DNA of 64,000 nucleotides from Acidobacteriota bacterium. GTDB lineage: Bacteria > Acidobacteriota > Aminicenantia > Aminicenantales > Saccharicenantaceae. This document shows positions 8,934 to 18,200 of the stretch, one piece after another. The notes under the pieces are model-generated. The model was given only the letters and a program-made list of their open reading frames with translations. It did no database searches and was not told the origin of the DNA. Every line of letters begins with the position of its first letter. The first letter of the stretch is position 1. Made by a program: the position numbers and the translations under genes. The stretch lies in the NCBI GenBank assembly GCA_039683095.1, contig JBDKSB010000013.1:1-64000 (forward strand), given 5' to 3'.

Positions 8934-9629
8934 ATGCTTCAAAATCATGATTTAGGCTATAGGTCATTGAAAAACCTAGTTTATGATTATCTCCGGAACC
9001 AGATCCGCAGCGGCGAACTGAAGCCCGGTGATCCGATCAACATGGACCGGACGGCTAAGAGCCTCGGCATCAGCAAGACGCCGCTCAGGGAAGCCCTGAT
9101 CAAGCTCGAGACGGAAAACTTCGTCAAGATCATCCCCTGGAAAGGGGTGATCGTCAACACCGTCGAATTGAAGGATTTCGAGCAATGCTACCGGATCATC
9201 GGGGCCCTGGAGAGGTCGGCCATGCTGGCCGCGGGACCGCGGATGAAGGAATATGACATCCGCAGGCTGGAGATCCTCAACGCCGAGATGAGCGATTGCC
9301 TCTCCGCCAAGGATTTCGACGGCTATTACGCGAAGAACCTCGAGTTCCACGGCCTCTACCTGACCCTGGCCAAGAACGAGGCCCTCGTGGACGTGATCGA
9401 GATCATGAAGAAGAGGCTCTACGAATTCTCCCGCCCCGAGGAGTTCATCCCGGAATGGGAGGAGATCTCCCTGGAGGAGCATCGGAAGCTGGTGGAGTTC
9501 CTCGACCGCGGCCAGTTCCGGGAGGCGGCGGACTATCTCGAGAACACCATCTGGTCGTTCGCCGTCCAGAGACAGTACATCGTCCGCTACTACAAGTTCG
9601 AGCACGGGGCGGCGAAAAAGACCGAATGA
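8934..9629 (+). CDS. GntR-family transcriptional regulator, FadR/FCD type
   Basis: 231 aa. The N-terminal winged helix-turn-helix (about 10-80) has the GntR signature: IRSGELKPGDPI, then LGISKTPLREALIKLE. The C-terminal all-helical FCD ligand-binding domain shows the metal-binding His positions in NLEFHGLYL and EEHRKLVEFL. FCD regulators such as UxuR, ExuR and DgoR respond to uronates and sugar acids, which fits the surrounding genes. An operator lies in its own promoter, and near-identical sites lie before four neighbouring operons, so it is the obvious local repressor. Its stop overlaps the next gene's ATG. Family sure; effector unknown. Confidence 0.92.
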   Translation: MLQNHDLGYRSLKNLVYDYLRNQIRSGELKPGDPINMDRTAKSLGISKTPLREALIKLETENFVKIIPWKGVIVNTVELKDFEQCYRIIGALERSAMLAAGPRMKEYDIRRLEILNAEMSDCLSAKDFDGYYAKNLEFHGLYLTLAKNEALVDVIEIMKKRLYEFSRPEEFIPEWEEISLEEHRKLVEFLDRGQFREAADYLENTIWSFAVQRQYIVRYYKFEHGAAKKTE

Positions 9630-10678
9630 TCATGGGCACATCCGCTCCGGTCGTTTTCAAGGTCACGGACTATGTCGAGCGCGATCTGGCCTGGGAAGAG
9701 GAGGAATGCCGGAAGCTCGGTGTCCGCTTCTCCTGCTTTCAGCTGAAGGACGCACCTCCGGAGGAGATCGTTCGCCAGGTCGGGGACGCCGACATCGTCC
9801 TCGTCAACATGGCCGGCATCACCGCCAAGGTCGTCGCCGGCCTGGCCAGGACGCGTCTCCTCCTCCGGCACGGCATCGGCTATGACAACGTCGATGTCGC
9901 GGCCTGCAGCCGCCGGGGCATCGTCTTCGCCAACGAGGCCACCGCGTCGAGCGAGGACGTGGCCGAACACGCCGTCATGCTGATGTTCGAGGCCTACAAG
10001 AAGAAACGGCTGCAGGACGTCATCCTCAGGGATTGGATCAGGACGGGCCGCTGGAGCTCCAAAAGGATCCACCCGATCTACCGTCTCCTGGGCAAGACCC
10101 TCGGCATCGTCGGCTGCGGCAACATCGGATCGAGGGTCCTGGGGAAGGTCCGGGGGCTGGGCATGGATGTCCTCGTCTGCGACCCCTATCTCTCCCCCGG
10201 GAAATTCGCGGAGCTGGGCGTCAGGAACACGCCCCTCGATGAGATCCTCCGGAGGTCCGACATCGTCAGCCTCCACGTCCCCGTGACGGAGGAGACGCGG
10301 GGCCTGTTCGACTTCGCCAAGTTCAGCTTGATGAAGCCGTCCGCCGTCGTCGTCAACACCGCCCGGGGGCCGATCATCAGGACGGCCGACCTCGTCCGGG
10401 CCCTCAGGGAAGGCGTCATCGCCGGCGCGGCCCTCGACGTCTTCGAGGAGGAGCCTCCCAAGCCCAAGCTCGAGCTCTTCAAGATGAAGAACGTCGTCCT
10501 CAGCCCTCACGTCGCCTGGTACAGCGAGGAGGGCGGGCTCGACATCCGCCGCATGATCATGGAAGACGTCAGGGCTTTCCTCGAAGGCCGTCTCCCCCGC
10601 TTCGTCATCAACCGGGACGTCCTCGCCGCGCCCGGCCTCAGATATCCGCTCAAGAGCGATGAACCCCGCCGCGGCTGA
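9626..10678 (+). CDS. D-isomer-specific 2-hydroxyacid dehydrogenase
   Basis: 350 aa from an ATG at 9626 that overlaps the GntR stop (ATGA); a second ATG at 9632 is possible. The Rossmann motif GIVGCGNIG is near 161. The catalytic Arg is in NTARGP (about 245), the Glu in FEEEP (about 272) and the His in SPHVAWYS (about 294), as in phosphoglycerate, glyoxylate/hydroxypyruvate and CtBP-like dehydrogenases. It would reduce a 2-keto acid, or oxidise a 2-hydroxy acid, with NAD(P)H in the cytoplasm. Translational coupling to the regulator suggests a product tied to the regulated pathway. A sugar-acid or tartronate-type substrate is plausible but not shown by the sequence. Confidence 0.88.
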   Translation: MIMGTSAPVVFKVTDYVERDLAWEEEECRKLGVRFSCFQLKDAPPEEIVRQVGDADIVLVNMAGITAKVVAGLARTRLLLRHGIGYDNVDVAACSRRGIVFANEATASSEDVAEHAVMLMFEAYKKKRLQDVILRDWIRTGRWSSKRIHPIYRLLGKTLGIVGCGNIGSRVLGKVRGLGMDVLVCDPYLSPGKFAELGVRNTPLDEILRRSDIVSLHVPVTEETRGLFDFAKFSLMKPSAVVVNTARGPIIRTADLVRALREGVIAGAALDVFEEEPPKPKLELFKMKNVVLSPHVAWYSEEGGLDIRRMIMEDVRAFLEGRLPRFVINRDVLAAPGLRYPLKSDEPRRG

Positions 10679-10793
10679 GCGGGTCTCCCCTCAGGTTCCC
10701 GGCCCGCGCCGGGCGGCCCGGGCGCCTCTTCCGGCGGGACGGCGCGGCGATCCCGGCATCCCGCTATCATCAATTATCAGGGAGGATCGACAT

Positions 10794-12203
10794 ATGATCA
10801 AAACTGCTCGCACAATCCGTTCCCTCGGCCTGGCGCTGGCGCTCGGCGCGATGTTCGCGCTTTTCTCGGCGACGCCCGTCCGGGCCGAAGCCGCGCTCAA
10901 AGTCGGCGTCGGCGAGACGATCATAACCCCCCCGGCCGGGATGGCCATGGCCGGGTATCGGAGAACGGAGGTGTCGAAAGGCGTTCACGACGACCTGTTC
11001 GCCCGCAGCCTCCTCGTCGAAGGGCCGGACGGCAAGACGGTCGTCCTGATGACCCTGTCCCTGGTCGAGGTCCGGCGGCCCTGGGTCGAGGCCATCCGCG
11101 AGGGCGTCGCCCGCCGGACGGGCATTCCGGGCGAGAGCATCCTGATCAGCGCCACGCACACGCATTCCGGTCCGGACGTCGGCGGCCTGGAGGATCCGTA
11201 CACCAAGGCCCTCATCGCCAAGTCCGTCGAGAGCGCGGTCATGGCCTGGACGAAGAGGGTCCCCGGCCGGATCGGGGTGGATTCGACCGTCGTCATGGAG
11301 CTGGGCAGGAACAACCGCCGGCTGGACTGGGGCGGGATGCATCCGGACCCGCAGGTCGGGCTCATCAAGGTCGCCGACGCGAAAGGCAAGCTCCTCGGGG
11401 TCGCGTTCATCTACGGCTGCCATCCCTCCACGCTCGATCTGCACAACCTCCTGTTCACCGAGGACTGGCCGTACTATGCCATCAAGGGCATCAAGGATAG
11501 GCTGGGCCGGGACGTCTGGGTCGCCTATTTTCAATCCGCCCAGGGGGACATAAAGGTCGGGTACACGGCCGAGCTGTCGGCCGTGGGCGCCGCCATGCCC
11601 CTCCGGACCTGGGAATACGCGGAGCTCAAGGGCCGCCAGATGGCCGACGCCGTGCTCCAGGCCCTTCCCCGCGTGCGGACCGCGCCCTCCGGGCCGGTGA
11701 AGAACGTCAACGGGATCTTCGAGTATCCCCTGGCCGGGGATTTCGCGCTGACGGTCGAACAGGCGGAGCGGCAGCTGGCGGCGGCCCGGGAGAAGCTCGC
11801 TGATCTGGAAAAACAACAGGACGCCGTCGGCCGGCGGGTGCTCGACCGCGCCAGGGTCGAGGTTTTCCTCGCCGGGATGCGGCTGACCAATGCGAAGAAG
11901 TCCCTGGACAAGAACCGCCCGACGCTCATGAAGCTGGAGCAACAGGCCGTTCGCATCGGCGACGCGGCCTTCGTCTCGTTCCCGGCCGAGGTCTTCTCGG
12001 AGATCGGCCTGGCGGTGAAAAAGAGGTCGCCGTTCTCCAGGACCTTCGTCATCGGCCTGGCCGACGAGTCCGACGTGGGCTACCTGCCCACGGCCGAGGA
12101 GTTCAAGGAGGAGAATTACGAGGTCCTGGGATCGCCCTTCAGCCCGAAGGCGGAGCAGGCCTGCGTCGACGCCTCGCTGTCCCTCCTCGAACGGCTGAAG
12201 TAG
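10794..12203 (+). CDS. Exported neutral/alkaline ceramidase-fold hydrolase
   Basis: 469 aa from the ATG at 10794 (GGAGG at 10781-10785). Signal peptide MIKTARTIRSLGLALALGAM, with cleavage probably after PVRA. The conserved ATHTHSGPDVGG segment (about 119-130) and the GCHPSTLDLHN segment hold the His zinc ligands of the neutral/alkaline non-lysosomal ceramidase N-terminal domain; the region after VAYFQSAQGDI also fits that family. True ceramidases cleave N-acyl-sphingosine amides. Many bacterial members lie beside glycan genes with unknown substrates, and here an amide or N-acyl sugar is as likely as a lipid. Its stop is 3 bp from the stop of the convergent DUF4861 gene. Confidence 0.75.
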   Translation: MIKTARTIRSLGLALALGAMFALFSATPVRAEAALKVGVGETIITPPAGMAMAGYRRTEVSKGVHDDLFARSLLVEGPDGKTVVLMTLSLVEVRRPWVEAIREGVARRTGIPGESILISATHTHSGPDVGGLEDPYTKALIAKSVESAVMAWTKRVPGRIGVDSTVVMELGRNNRRLDWGGMHPDPQVGLIKVADAKGKLLGVAFIYGCHPSTLDLHNLLFTEDWPYYAIKGIKDRLGRDVWVAYFQSAQGDIKVGYTAELSAVGAAMPLRTWEYAELKGRQMADAVLQALPRVRTAPSGPVKNVNGIFEYPLAGDFALTVEQAERQLAAAREKLADLEKQQDAVGRRVLDRARVEVFLAGMRLTNAKKSLDKNRPTLMKLEQQAVRIGDAAFVSFPAEVFSEIGLAVKKRSPFSRTFVIGLADESDVGYLPTAEEFKEENYEVLGSPFSPKAEQACVDASLSLLERLK

Positions 12204-12206
12204 CCG

Positions 12207-13556
12207 TTATTTCTTTTCCAGCTCCACCGCCGCCACGCCGATCGGAGCGTTGAATTCCCGGGCGGCCTTCAGGACGTCCTGCTGGAACTTCTCCGGGGTG
12301 TTGCTGACCGGCCCCTCGCTCCAGGCGCCGGCGATCAGGTATTCGAAGGCGCAGTCCGGAGTGACCGGGACGCGGAAGCCGTGCGCCCCGCCGGAATCGT
12401 CCACCCGGACGTATTCCGGACGGTAAGCGTCCTTCACCACGAGGGCGATGCCTTCGAACGGGACGATGATCTTGGTCATGTACATCCGCCGGACATCCGG
12501 ATCGAAGATATCGACGTTCTTGCCGAGCGAGATGACCGTGCCGCCCTTCTGATAGGTCTTGTCCTCGCTCATGATCCTCCGGATGGCGCAGCCGAAGACC
12601 GTGCCGGGATTCTCCGGGATGAACGTCGGGAACTTGACCTTGCAGGTCGAGTAGATCTGCCTGGTGAAGGCCGTGTACTGCTGCTCGTACTCGTAGACCC
12701 CCTGCCCCGATCGCCAGTTCATGACGTGGACCCTGATGATGCTCCGGAGGGGGCCGTTGGCCACGACGTCATAGGCATACCGCGTGTCATAGAGCTGTCC
12801 CCGGCCCCGGGAGGGGCTGAAGCGGGCCCGGGAAGGCTTGTCGGGGCGGGAAGGATCCTCGAACAGGCAGACGCCGCCCGCCCCGAACGATTCGGAAACG
12901 GTCATGATGTCGTTGCCGTACTCGGAGCCCGCCGTGTACCCGGACAGGTTCGAGGTGTTCTCGTGGTTGGCCACCAGCCGGGGCTTGCCCTTGCCGTAAA
13001 GGTCCACATCGCTGAAGTACCAGAGCTTCCAGCCGATGTATTCAGATTCCCACCAGGGCACGATGTGCTTGCCGTAGTTGCCGACCTCGGCATGGGTGAA
13101 ATGCTCGAACTGGCCGCGCTCATTAACCCCGACGTAGACGTAGAAAGTCCTGGTCTCGTTCGGCTTGAAATCGCTCATGAAGAACAATTCGTCCCAGATG
13201 CCGTCCTTGTCGAGGTCGTCCAGCTGGTAGGGGATCAGATGCCCGTTGGTTTCCTTGAAGGTCACCCCGCTCCCGACGGCCTTGGCCCGTTCGGGACTGG
13301 GGTCCGGCTGAGGCGGCAGCGCCGGGTCCACCACGGTGACGTCGGCTTCGACCGTGCTCACGACCGGCATGAGCCGGCGGGGAATGACGATCGGGCAGTT
13401 GGCCCGGGAGATGTCGAGAGTATTGGTCAGCACGACCTTGACCCGGGTGGCCGGGGCGAAGTCCCCCTCGGTGTACCAGCCGTCCTGGGCGTGAGCGCCG
13501 AGGGCCAGGGAAAAGACAGCGGCCAGGGCCGCGATCGCCAAGTTCGTTCTTTTCAT
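12207..13556 (-). CDS. Exported DUF4861-like protein
   Basis: 449 aa with a signal peptide (MKRTNLAIAALAAVFSLALG, cleavage after AHA). The central text IPYQLDDLDKDGIWDELFFM (about 110-129) is the Q-x-D-D-x-D-x-D-G-x-x-D-E-L signature I associate with DUF4861 proteins, which accompany heparinase and alginate-lyase genes and are probably beta-rich glycan-active enzymes. The start follows AAGGAAGG. It is the last gene of a five-gene leftward operon with RraA, heparinase and two amidohydrolase-fold genes, after a 62-bp gap. No catalytic residues can be assigned with confidence. Confidence 0.55.
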   Translation of the reverse strand: MKRTNLAIAALAAVFSLALGAHAQDGWYTEGDFAPATRVKVVLTNTLDISRANCPIVIPRRLMPVVSTVEADVTVVDPALPPQPDPSPERAKAVGSGVTFKETNGHLIPYQLDDLDKDGIWDELFFMSDFKPNETRTFYVYVGVNERGQFEHFTHAEVGNYGKHIVPWWESEYIGWKLWYFSDVDLYGKGKPRLVANHENTSNLSGYTAGSEYGNDIMTVSESFGAGGVCLFEDPSRPDKPSRARFSPSRGRGQLYDTRYAYDVVANGPLRSIIRVHVMNWRSGQGVYEYEQQYTAFTRQIYSTCKVKFPTFIPENPGTVFGCAIRRIMSEDKTYQKGGTVISLGKNVDIFDPDVRRMYMTKIIVPFEGIALVVKDAYRPEYVRVDDSGGAHGFRVPVTPDCAFEYLIAGAWSEGPVSNTPEKFQQDVLKAAREFNAPIGVAAVELEKK

Positions 13557-13618
13557 TCGGGTCGCCTTCCTTTATAGAATTGAAGCCGTTCTCTGTGCCA
13601 TGACGGGGGCGCCGCGCC

Positions 13619-14416
13619 TCAGAAGTCCAGGGACCTCCTGGCGTTGGCCCCGAAGATATCGATCTTGGCCGCAAGCGGGATATCGGCCAGGCCGACGCGG
13701 CCGATCTGCGGGCGCGGGTCGATGAACGGGTTGTCCGTTCCGAACAGGACCCTCTCCGCGCCGATCTCTTTCACGAAGAACTCGATCTGCCGGGCCGGGC
13801 ACATGGACAGGGTGATGTCGAGGAAGATGTTCGGGACGGCCGCGGCCAGCTCGACCGCATGGCGGCTGCCGTAAGGGCCGCCCGAATGGCCCATGATCCA
13901 GCGGGCCTCCGGATAGTCCCGGGCCGTCGCGGCGAACATGTCCTGGGAGCCGAAGGGATCGTTGTCGTACCAGGTGTGGGCCAGGACGAAAAGCCGGCGC
14001 TTCGAAGCGAATTCGTAGATGCCCTTCATCCGCGGGTCGTTCATCCGGCACCGCGAACCCCAGGGATGGACCTTGACGATCAGGACCCCGGGCCGCTCGA
14101 AGCAGCGCCCGAGCTCGTCGACCGACAGCTCGGGGTGGTTGCCGTTGACCGTGCAGGCGCCGTAGAGGCGCCGGGGGTGGGCGGCGACCGCCTCCAGCAT
14201 GATGTTGTTGCCGAGGACGATGTCCGTATCCCAGCTCAGGTTGGTCGAGACCACCGTCCGGCTTATGCCGCACCGGTCCATGACCCGGACCATGTCGCCG
14301 GCGCTCGCGGCCGGGATGTGCATGTTGTAATAAGGGCCCAGGTGGGCGTGCATGTCGATGATCTCGACGCCCTCGAGGGGCAGCCCGGCGTGGATCCTGT
14401 CTTCCAGGCTGTTCAT
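13619..14416 (-). CDS. Metal-dependent amidohydrolase-family protein (Amidohydro_2)
   Basis: 265 aa from an ATG at 14416, behind GGGGAGG and overlapping the stop of the preceding gene by 4 bp. TIM-barrel amidohydrolase marks are IIDMHAHLGPY (H-x-H metal ligands, about 19-29), VKVHPW, VLAHTWYD, GHSGGPYG and GTDNPF (catalytic Asp). Members hydrolyse lactones or amides or decarboxylate aromatic acids. Next to uronate-processing genes a sugar-lactone or related hydrolase is likely, but this is inference. It forms an overlapping pair with a paralogue that lacks the H-x-H motif. Confidence 0.8.
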   Translation of the reverse strand: MNSLEDRIHAGLPLEGVEIIDMHAHLGPYYNMHIPAASAGDMVRVMDRCGISRTVVSTNLSWDTDIVLGNNIMLEAVAAHPRRLYGACTVNGNHPELSVDELGRCFERPGVLIVKVHPWGSRCRMNDPRMKGIYEFASKRRLFVLAHTWYDNDPFGSQDMFAATARDYPEARWIMGHSGGPYGSRHAVELAAAVPNIFLDITLSMCPARQIEFFVKEIGAERVLFGTDNPFIDPRPQIGRVGLADIPLAAKIDIFGANARRSLDF

Positions 14417-15171
14417 GATCCGGCCTCCCCGAGCAGCCGGCGCAGGTTGCCCCCGGCGATGGCCTCCTTGTCGCGCCGGTCGATGTCGGCGTAGGCCAGC
14501 CTGGACACGGCCGCCGTCCCCGTATAGGAGGGCATGTTGGTCCCGAAGAGGAGCGGCCGGGAGCCGAAGCGGCCGACGAGGTCCTCGATCGCTCCCGCGC
14601 CCATGAATCGGGACATCTCGACGTGGAGGGTCTCGGACTTCTCGAGCAGGGGATAGAGGAAGCGGTCGTGCCGGTAGCTGCACTCCGTCATGATGACAGG
14701 CAGCCTTGTGAAGCGCTGGAGGACGGCGAAGACCTCTTCCCAGGTTACGGTTTCCGTATCCAGCATCAGCGGGAGGCGGGCGGTCTCGAGCGCCTCCAGG
14801 ACTTCGCCGGCGCACCACTCGGACAGGGAAAAGCCGTGGCGGCTCCGGCCGGGGAACATCCGGACGGCCCTGACGCCGGCGCGGCGCATGTCTTCAACGA
14901 GCCGGCCCGGCGCGGGCATCTCCCGGGTGTGCGGCGGGAGGATGACCCAGACGGGGTCCAGATCGGGATGGCCGGCGATCTCCTTCATCAGCAGGGCGTT
15001 GCCCTGGACCGGATCGCCGAAACGGGCCACCGTGTGATAGACGAGGGCCCGGCCGACGCCGGCCGCGGCCATCTCCCCCTTCAATCCGGCGACGTCGGGG
15101 ATGTCCAGGAGCAGGGGGCATCCGACGCGCCCGACCGAGCAGTTGCAGTCGAAATAGTTCAGCCTGTCCAT
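14413..15171 (-). CDS. Degenerate amidohydrolase-fold paralogue
   Basis: 252 aa from an ATG at 15171 (GAGAGGGG upstream; an earlier in-frame Met at 15192 has no ribosome site). The layout matches the next gene: an N-terminal strand with YFDCNCSVGR where the partner has IIDMHAHLGPY, and a C-terminal LLFGTNMPSY that matches its LFGTDNPF. Both metal-binding His of H-x-H and the GTD Asp are absent (N-x-S, GTN). It may be a non-catalytic partner of the downstream enzyme or use other chemistry. The 4-bp overlap suggests coupled synthesis. Confidence 0.65.
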   Translation of the reverse strand: MDRLNYFDCNCSVGRVGCPLLLDIPDVAGLKGEMAAAGVGRALVYHTVARFGDPVQGNALLMKEIAGHPDLDPVWVILPPHTREMPAPGRLVEDMRRAGVRAVRMFPGRSRHGFSLSEWCAGEVLEALETARLPLMLDTETVTWEEVFAVLQRFTRLPVIMTECSYRHDRFLYPLLEKSETLHVEMSRFMGAGAIEDLVGRFGSRPLLFGTNMPSYTGTAAVSRLAYADIDRRDKEAIAGGNLRRLLGEAGS

Positions 15172-15216
15172 GTCCCCTCTCCCCCCGGGCAAAGGTCCCC
15201 CGGGGATCCGCTCCTC

Positions 15217-18200
15217 CTAGTAGGTGACCGTTCCTTCCCCCGCTTCCAGGGCGAGGGTCAGACGACCGGCGGCCTCGTCGTACTTGAAGGCGCGCCGGAT
15301 CTTCCCGTCGATCAGGACGGCGGCCGGACGCGCGGCCGCCCGCAGGGTCACGGTCGCCGGAGCGTCCAGGCAGTACTTCATCCGGCGCGGGCCGATCTCG
15401 CAGGTCACGGGCTCCGTCGAGGCGAGGAGCTTCGTCCCCGCGCGGTCGAGCGTCCTGGCCATCGCGGCGAAGACCAGGTCTCCCCCCCAGGCCAGGGCCA
15501 GCGCGTCCGTGGTGAAGCCGCCCGCTTCGAAAGTCCGGCCTGGCTCCGTGCTGAAGGCGAATTCGCGGCCGCCGGTCGAGCCCGAGACGCACCCGCCGCG
15601 GGCCTCGGCGCTGCAGATCCGCTCGCCGGGCCCCCCGACCTTCAGGAGATTGGCCAGGACCAGGGGGCGCCGGCCGGTCCGGGCGGTCACGGTCAGCATG
15701 CCTTCGGCCGTCAGCGGGTTCTCGGACGCCAGCGTCTTGATATAGATCGGCGTTCTCTCGGCGGCCGCCTTGACCTCCCCCGGCGCGAGATGCGCGATGT
15801 GGAGGGCGTTGCCGCCCCTGACGATCCGGGACGACGCGTCGCCAGGCAGGATGTCGTCGAACCGGGCGGTCTGGAAAAGGAGCGTGACGTCGACGTCCTT
15901 CTCGGCCGGGACGACGGTGTCGATCAGGAGGATTGTCCGCGGCTTGAGGTAGAGGACGTTCCGCCGCATCTCCTTCACCTTGCCCCAGTAGAGGCGCCCG
16001 ATATCGCCGGAGACGAAGGCCGTGTCCGTCCCGTCCAGGAAATGGCGGACGAAGGCGTGGTCCTCGAAGCCCGCGGCGAAGTCCCGCGGGTCGCCGGCCC
16101 TCTGGCTCTGCGGGTTGCGGTCGACTAGTATGGTCGAATGGGCGACCGGCTGGATGTAGCTGGACGGATAGAAGGGGTCGTCGTAGTACGAGCTGCCGTG
16201 GCGCTCTTCGACGAACAGCGTGCCGCGGTCGGCCAGCCAGAACGTTCCCTGGTCGAGGTGCTGGTGATTGTAGAAGGCGCCCGTCCGCATGACGAAGACG
16301 AAGTCGTCCTTCTCCCAGCCGCTCTTGAAAACGGTCGTCCCCAGGTCGCGGAAGAGCCGGACCGGCGGTTCGTCGAAGGGGCTCTTTTCCGGTCCCGCCT
16401 CCGTCGGATACAGGACGTCGGCGAACGTCTCGCCCTTCTTGAGGAAACGGTAGAGCCAGGTCAGGAGCGGGTCGCGGGCCTTGGGCAGGAACCAGGCCCA
16501 GCTCGTGAGGGGCGTCAGATCGCCCGTCGAATCGCCGAATTGGAAGAACAGCCGGTCCTTTATGAGCCCGGCCCAGATCATGTCCAGGTAATTGAGCGCG
16601 AGGGGCCCCGCCAGGTCGACGCCGAAGACCGCTTCGACGGCCGGCAGGGCGCTGGACAGCGACAGCATGGTGAAGCCGCAGTAGCCGAAGCTCTCGCCGT
16701 AGCCGCCGTCCCGGCCGACCGACCTCCGGATGAAATCCTCGAGCTTGAGGATCGCGCCGGTGAAATAGGGCTCCCGGCCTTCTACATCGGGGCCGTCGCC
16801 GAAGACTGCCGCCTGGGCCACGAGCGAGCCGCCGCAGATGTGGGCCACCCAGTTGGACGTGTCGTTCGTCACGAGGTTGTCCTCGACGTAGCTCCGGTGG
16901 ACCCCCGAGATGACGTTCCGGAAAAGCCCGTCCCGGCAGGCCCGGCGCTCGGCCGCGCTCATCGTGTCATGAAGAAGGTCATAGGCCAGGGCCACGTCCA
17001 TGGCCAGCTCGCCGACCGGGTAATAGCTGTGCTGGCCCCGGTTCTCGAACCAGGGGTGCAGCCAGAACGGAAAGTCGCAGACCTTCAGGAGGACGGACTT
17101 GCCGTAGGCGCCCGCCTCCGCGTCGCCCAGCAGGGCGTAGGAGAGGGAGCTCGAGCGCAGGGCCATGGACCAGGCGTCGATCCTCTGGCCCCAGGGGCTG
17201 ATGGACCTGGGCAGGTTGCCGATGAGGGGCTCGTCGCGCGGGAAGCGGTCGATATCGAAGACGACCTTGCCGGGTGGCAGCTTCTCGCGGCTCCAGGCCA
17301 GGTCCCTGGCGATCTCTTTCCGAACGCCGTCGAACCGGCTCTCGGAGAGACGGGCCCTGACGGCCTCGACCTTGCCGGCGGTCCAGAGAAGGCGCGGGTG
17401 GCCGAGCCGCGAGGCGGGCGGGGCGATATGAACGGTGAATTCGGTCTCGGCCAGCGCCTCCTGTCCCGAACGCGCCGTCAACCGGCCGATGTAGAGGCCC
17501 TCGGGCCAGGCCAGATCGATCCGCGCCTGCCATTCCCCGGCCTTCAGGGCCATCCGGCCGTCATGGAACACTTTCTTCCGGGCCGGGAAATCCTCGATCT
17601 TGATCTCGACGCTGTCGGCCCGGAACGGCCAGCGCCCCTTCAGGAATAGACTGTCGCCTCTGCGATACGGGCTCTCCGGGATGCGGGGCCGCCATTCCGC
17701 AAGCTCGGACATCCGCGGCTCGGAGAAAGCGAAGCGGGCCGCGCGGGCCGCGCTGAAGAGGATATCATCCAGGCCGAAATAGATCGGCATGGCCGGATCG
17801 GCCTTGGGGAACTTCACTAGCACGGCCAGGGCGTTGACCTTGATATCCTGTCCCCCGAGGCGGGGGTTCTGCCGGATGACGTCCTCGTAGGTCGCGTCGA
17901 TCGTCTGCCAGGCGTTGGTCCGGGGAGCGGGGAACGCGATCTCCACCGTCCCCGCCTCGCCGGCTGCCAGCCGGACCTTCAGGAACTCGGCCGCGAGTTC
18001 CGTCTTGAGATAGAAGCGGAAACCGATCTTGGAGCCCGGCACGAGCCAGGCGTCCAGGACCTTCTGGGCGCCGGCGTAAGCCTCGAACGCGGAGCCGGGC
18101 GCCAGCCGCTGGATGAGCGAGATGTTCGGGTCGCCGGCTACCATGAGACCCGGGTGAAAGCTCGGGTCGAAGGCCGTGTCCTGACCGAGGGGATAGGGAG

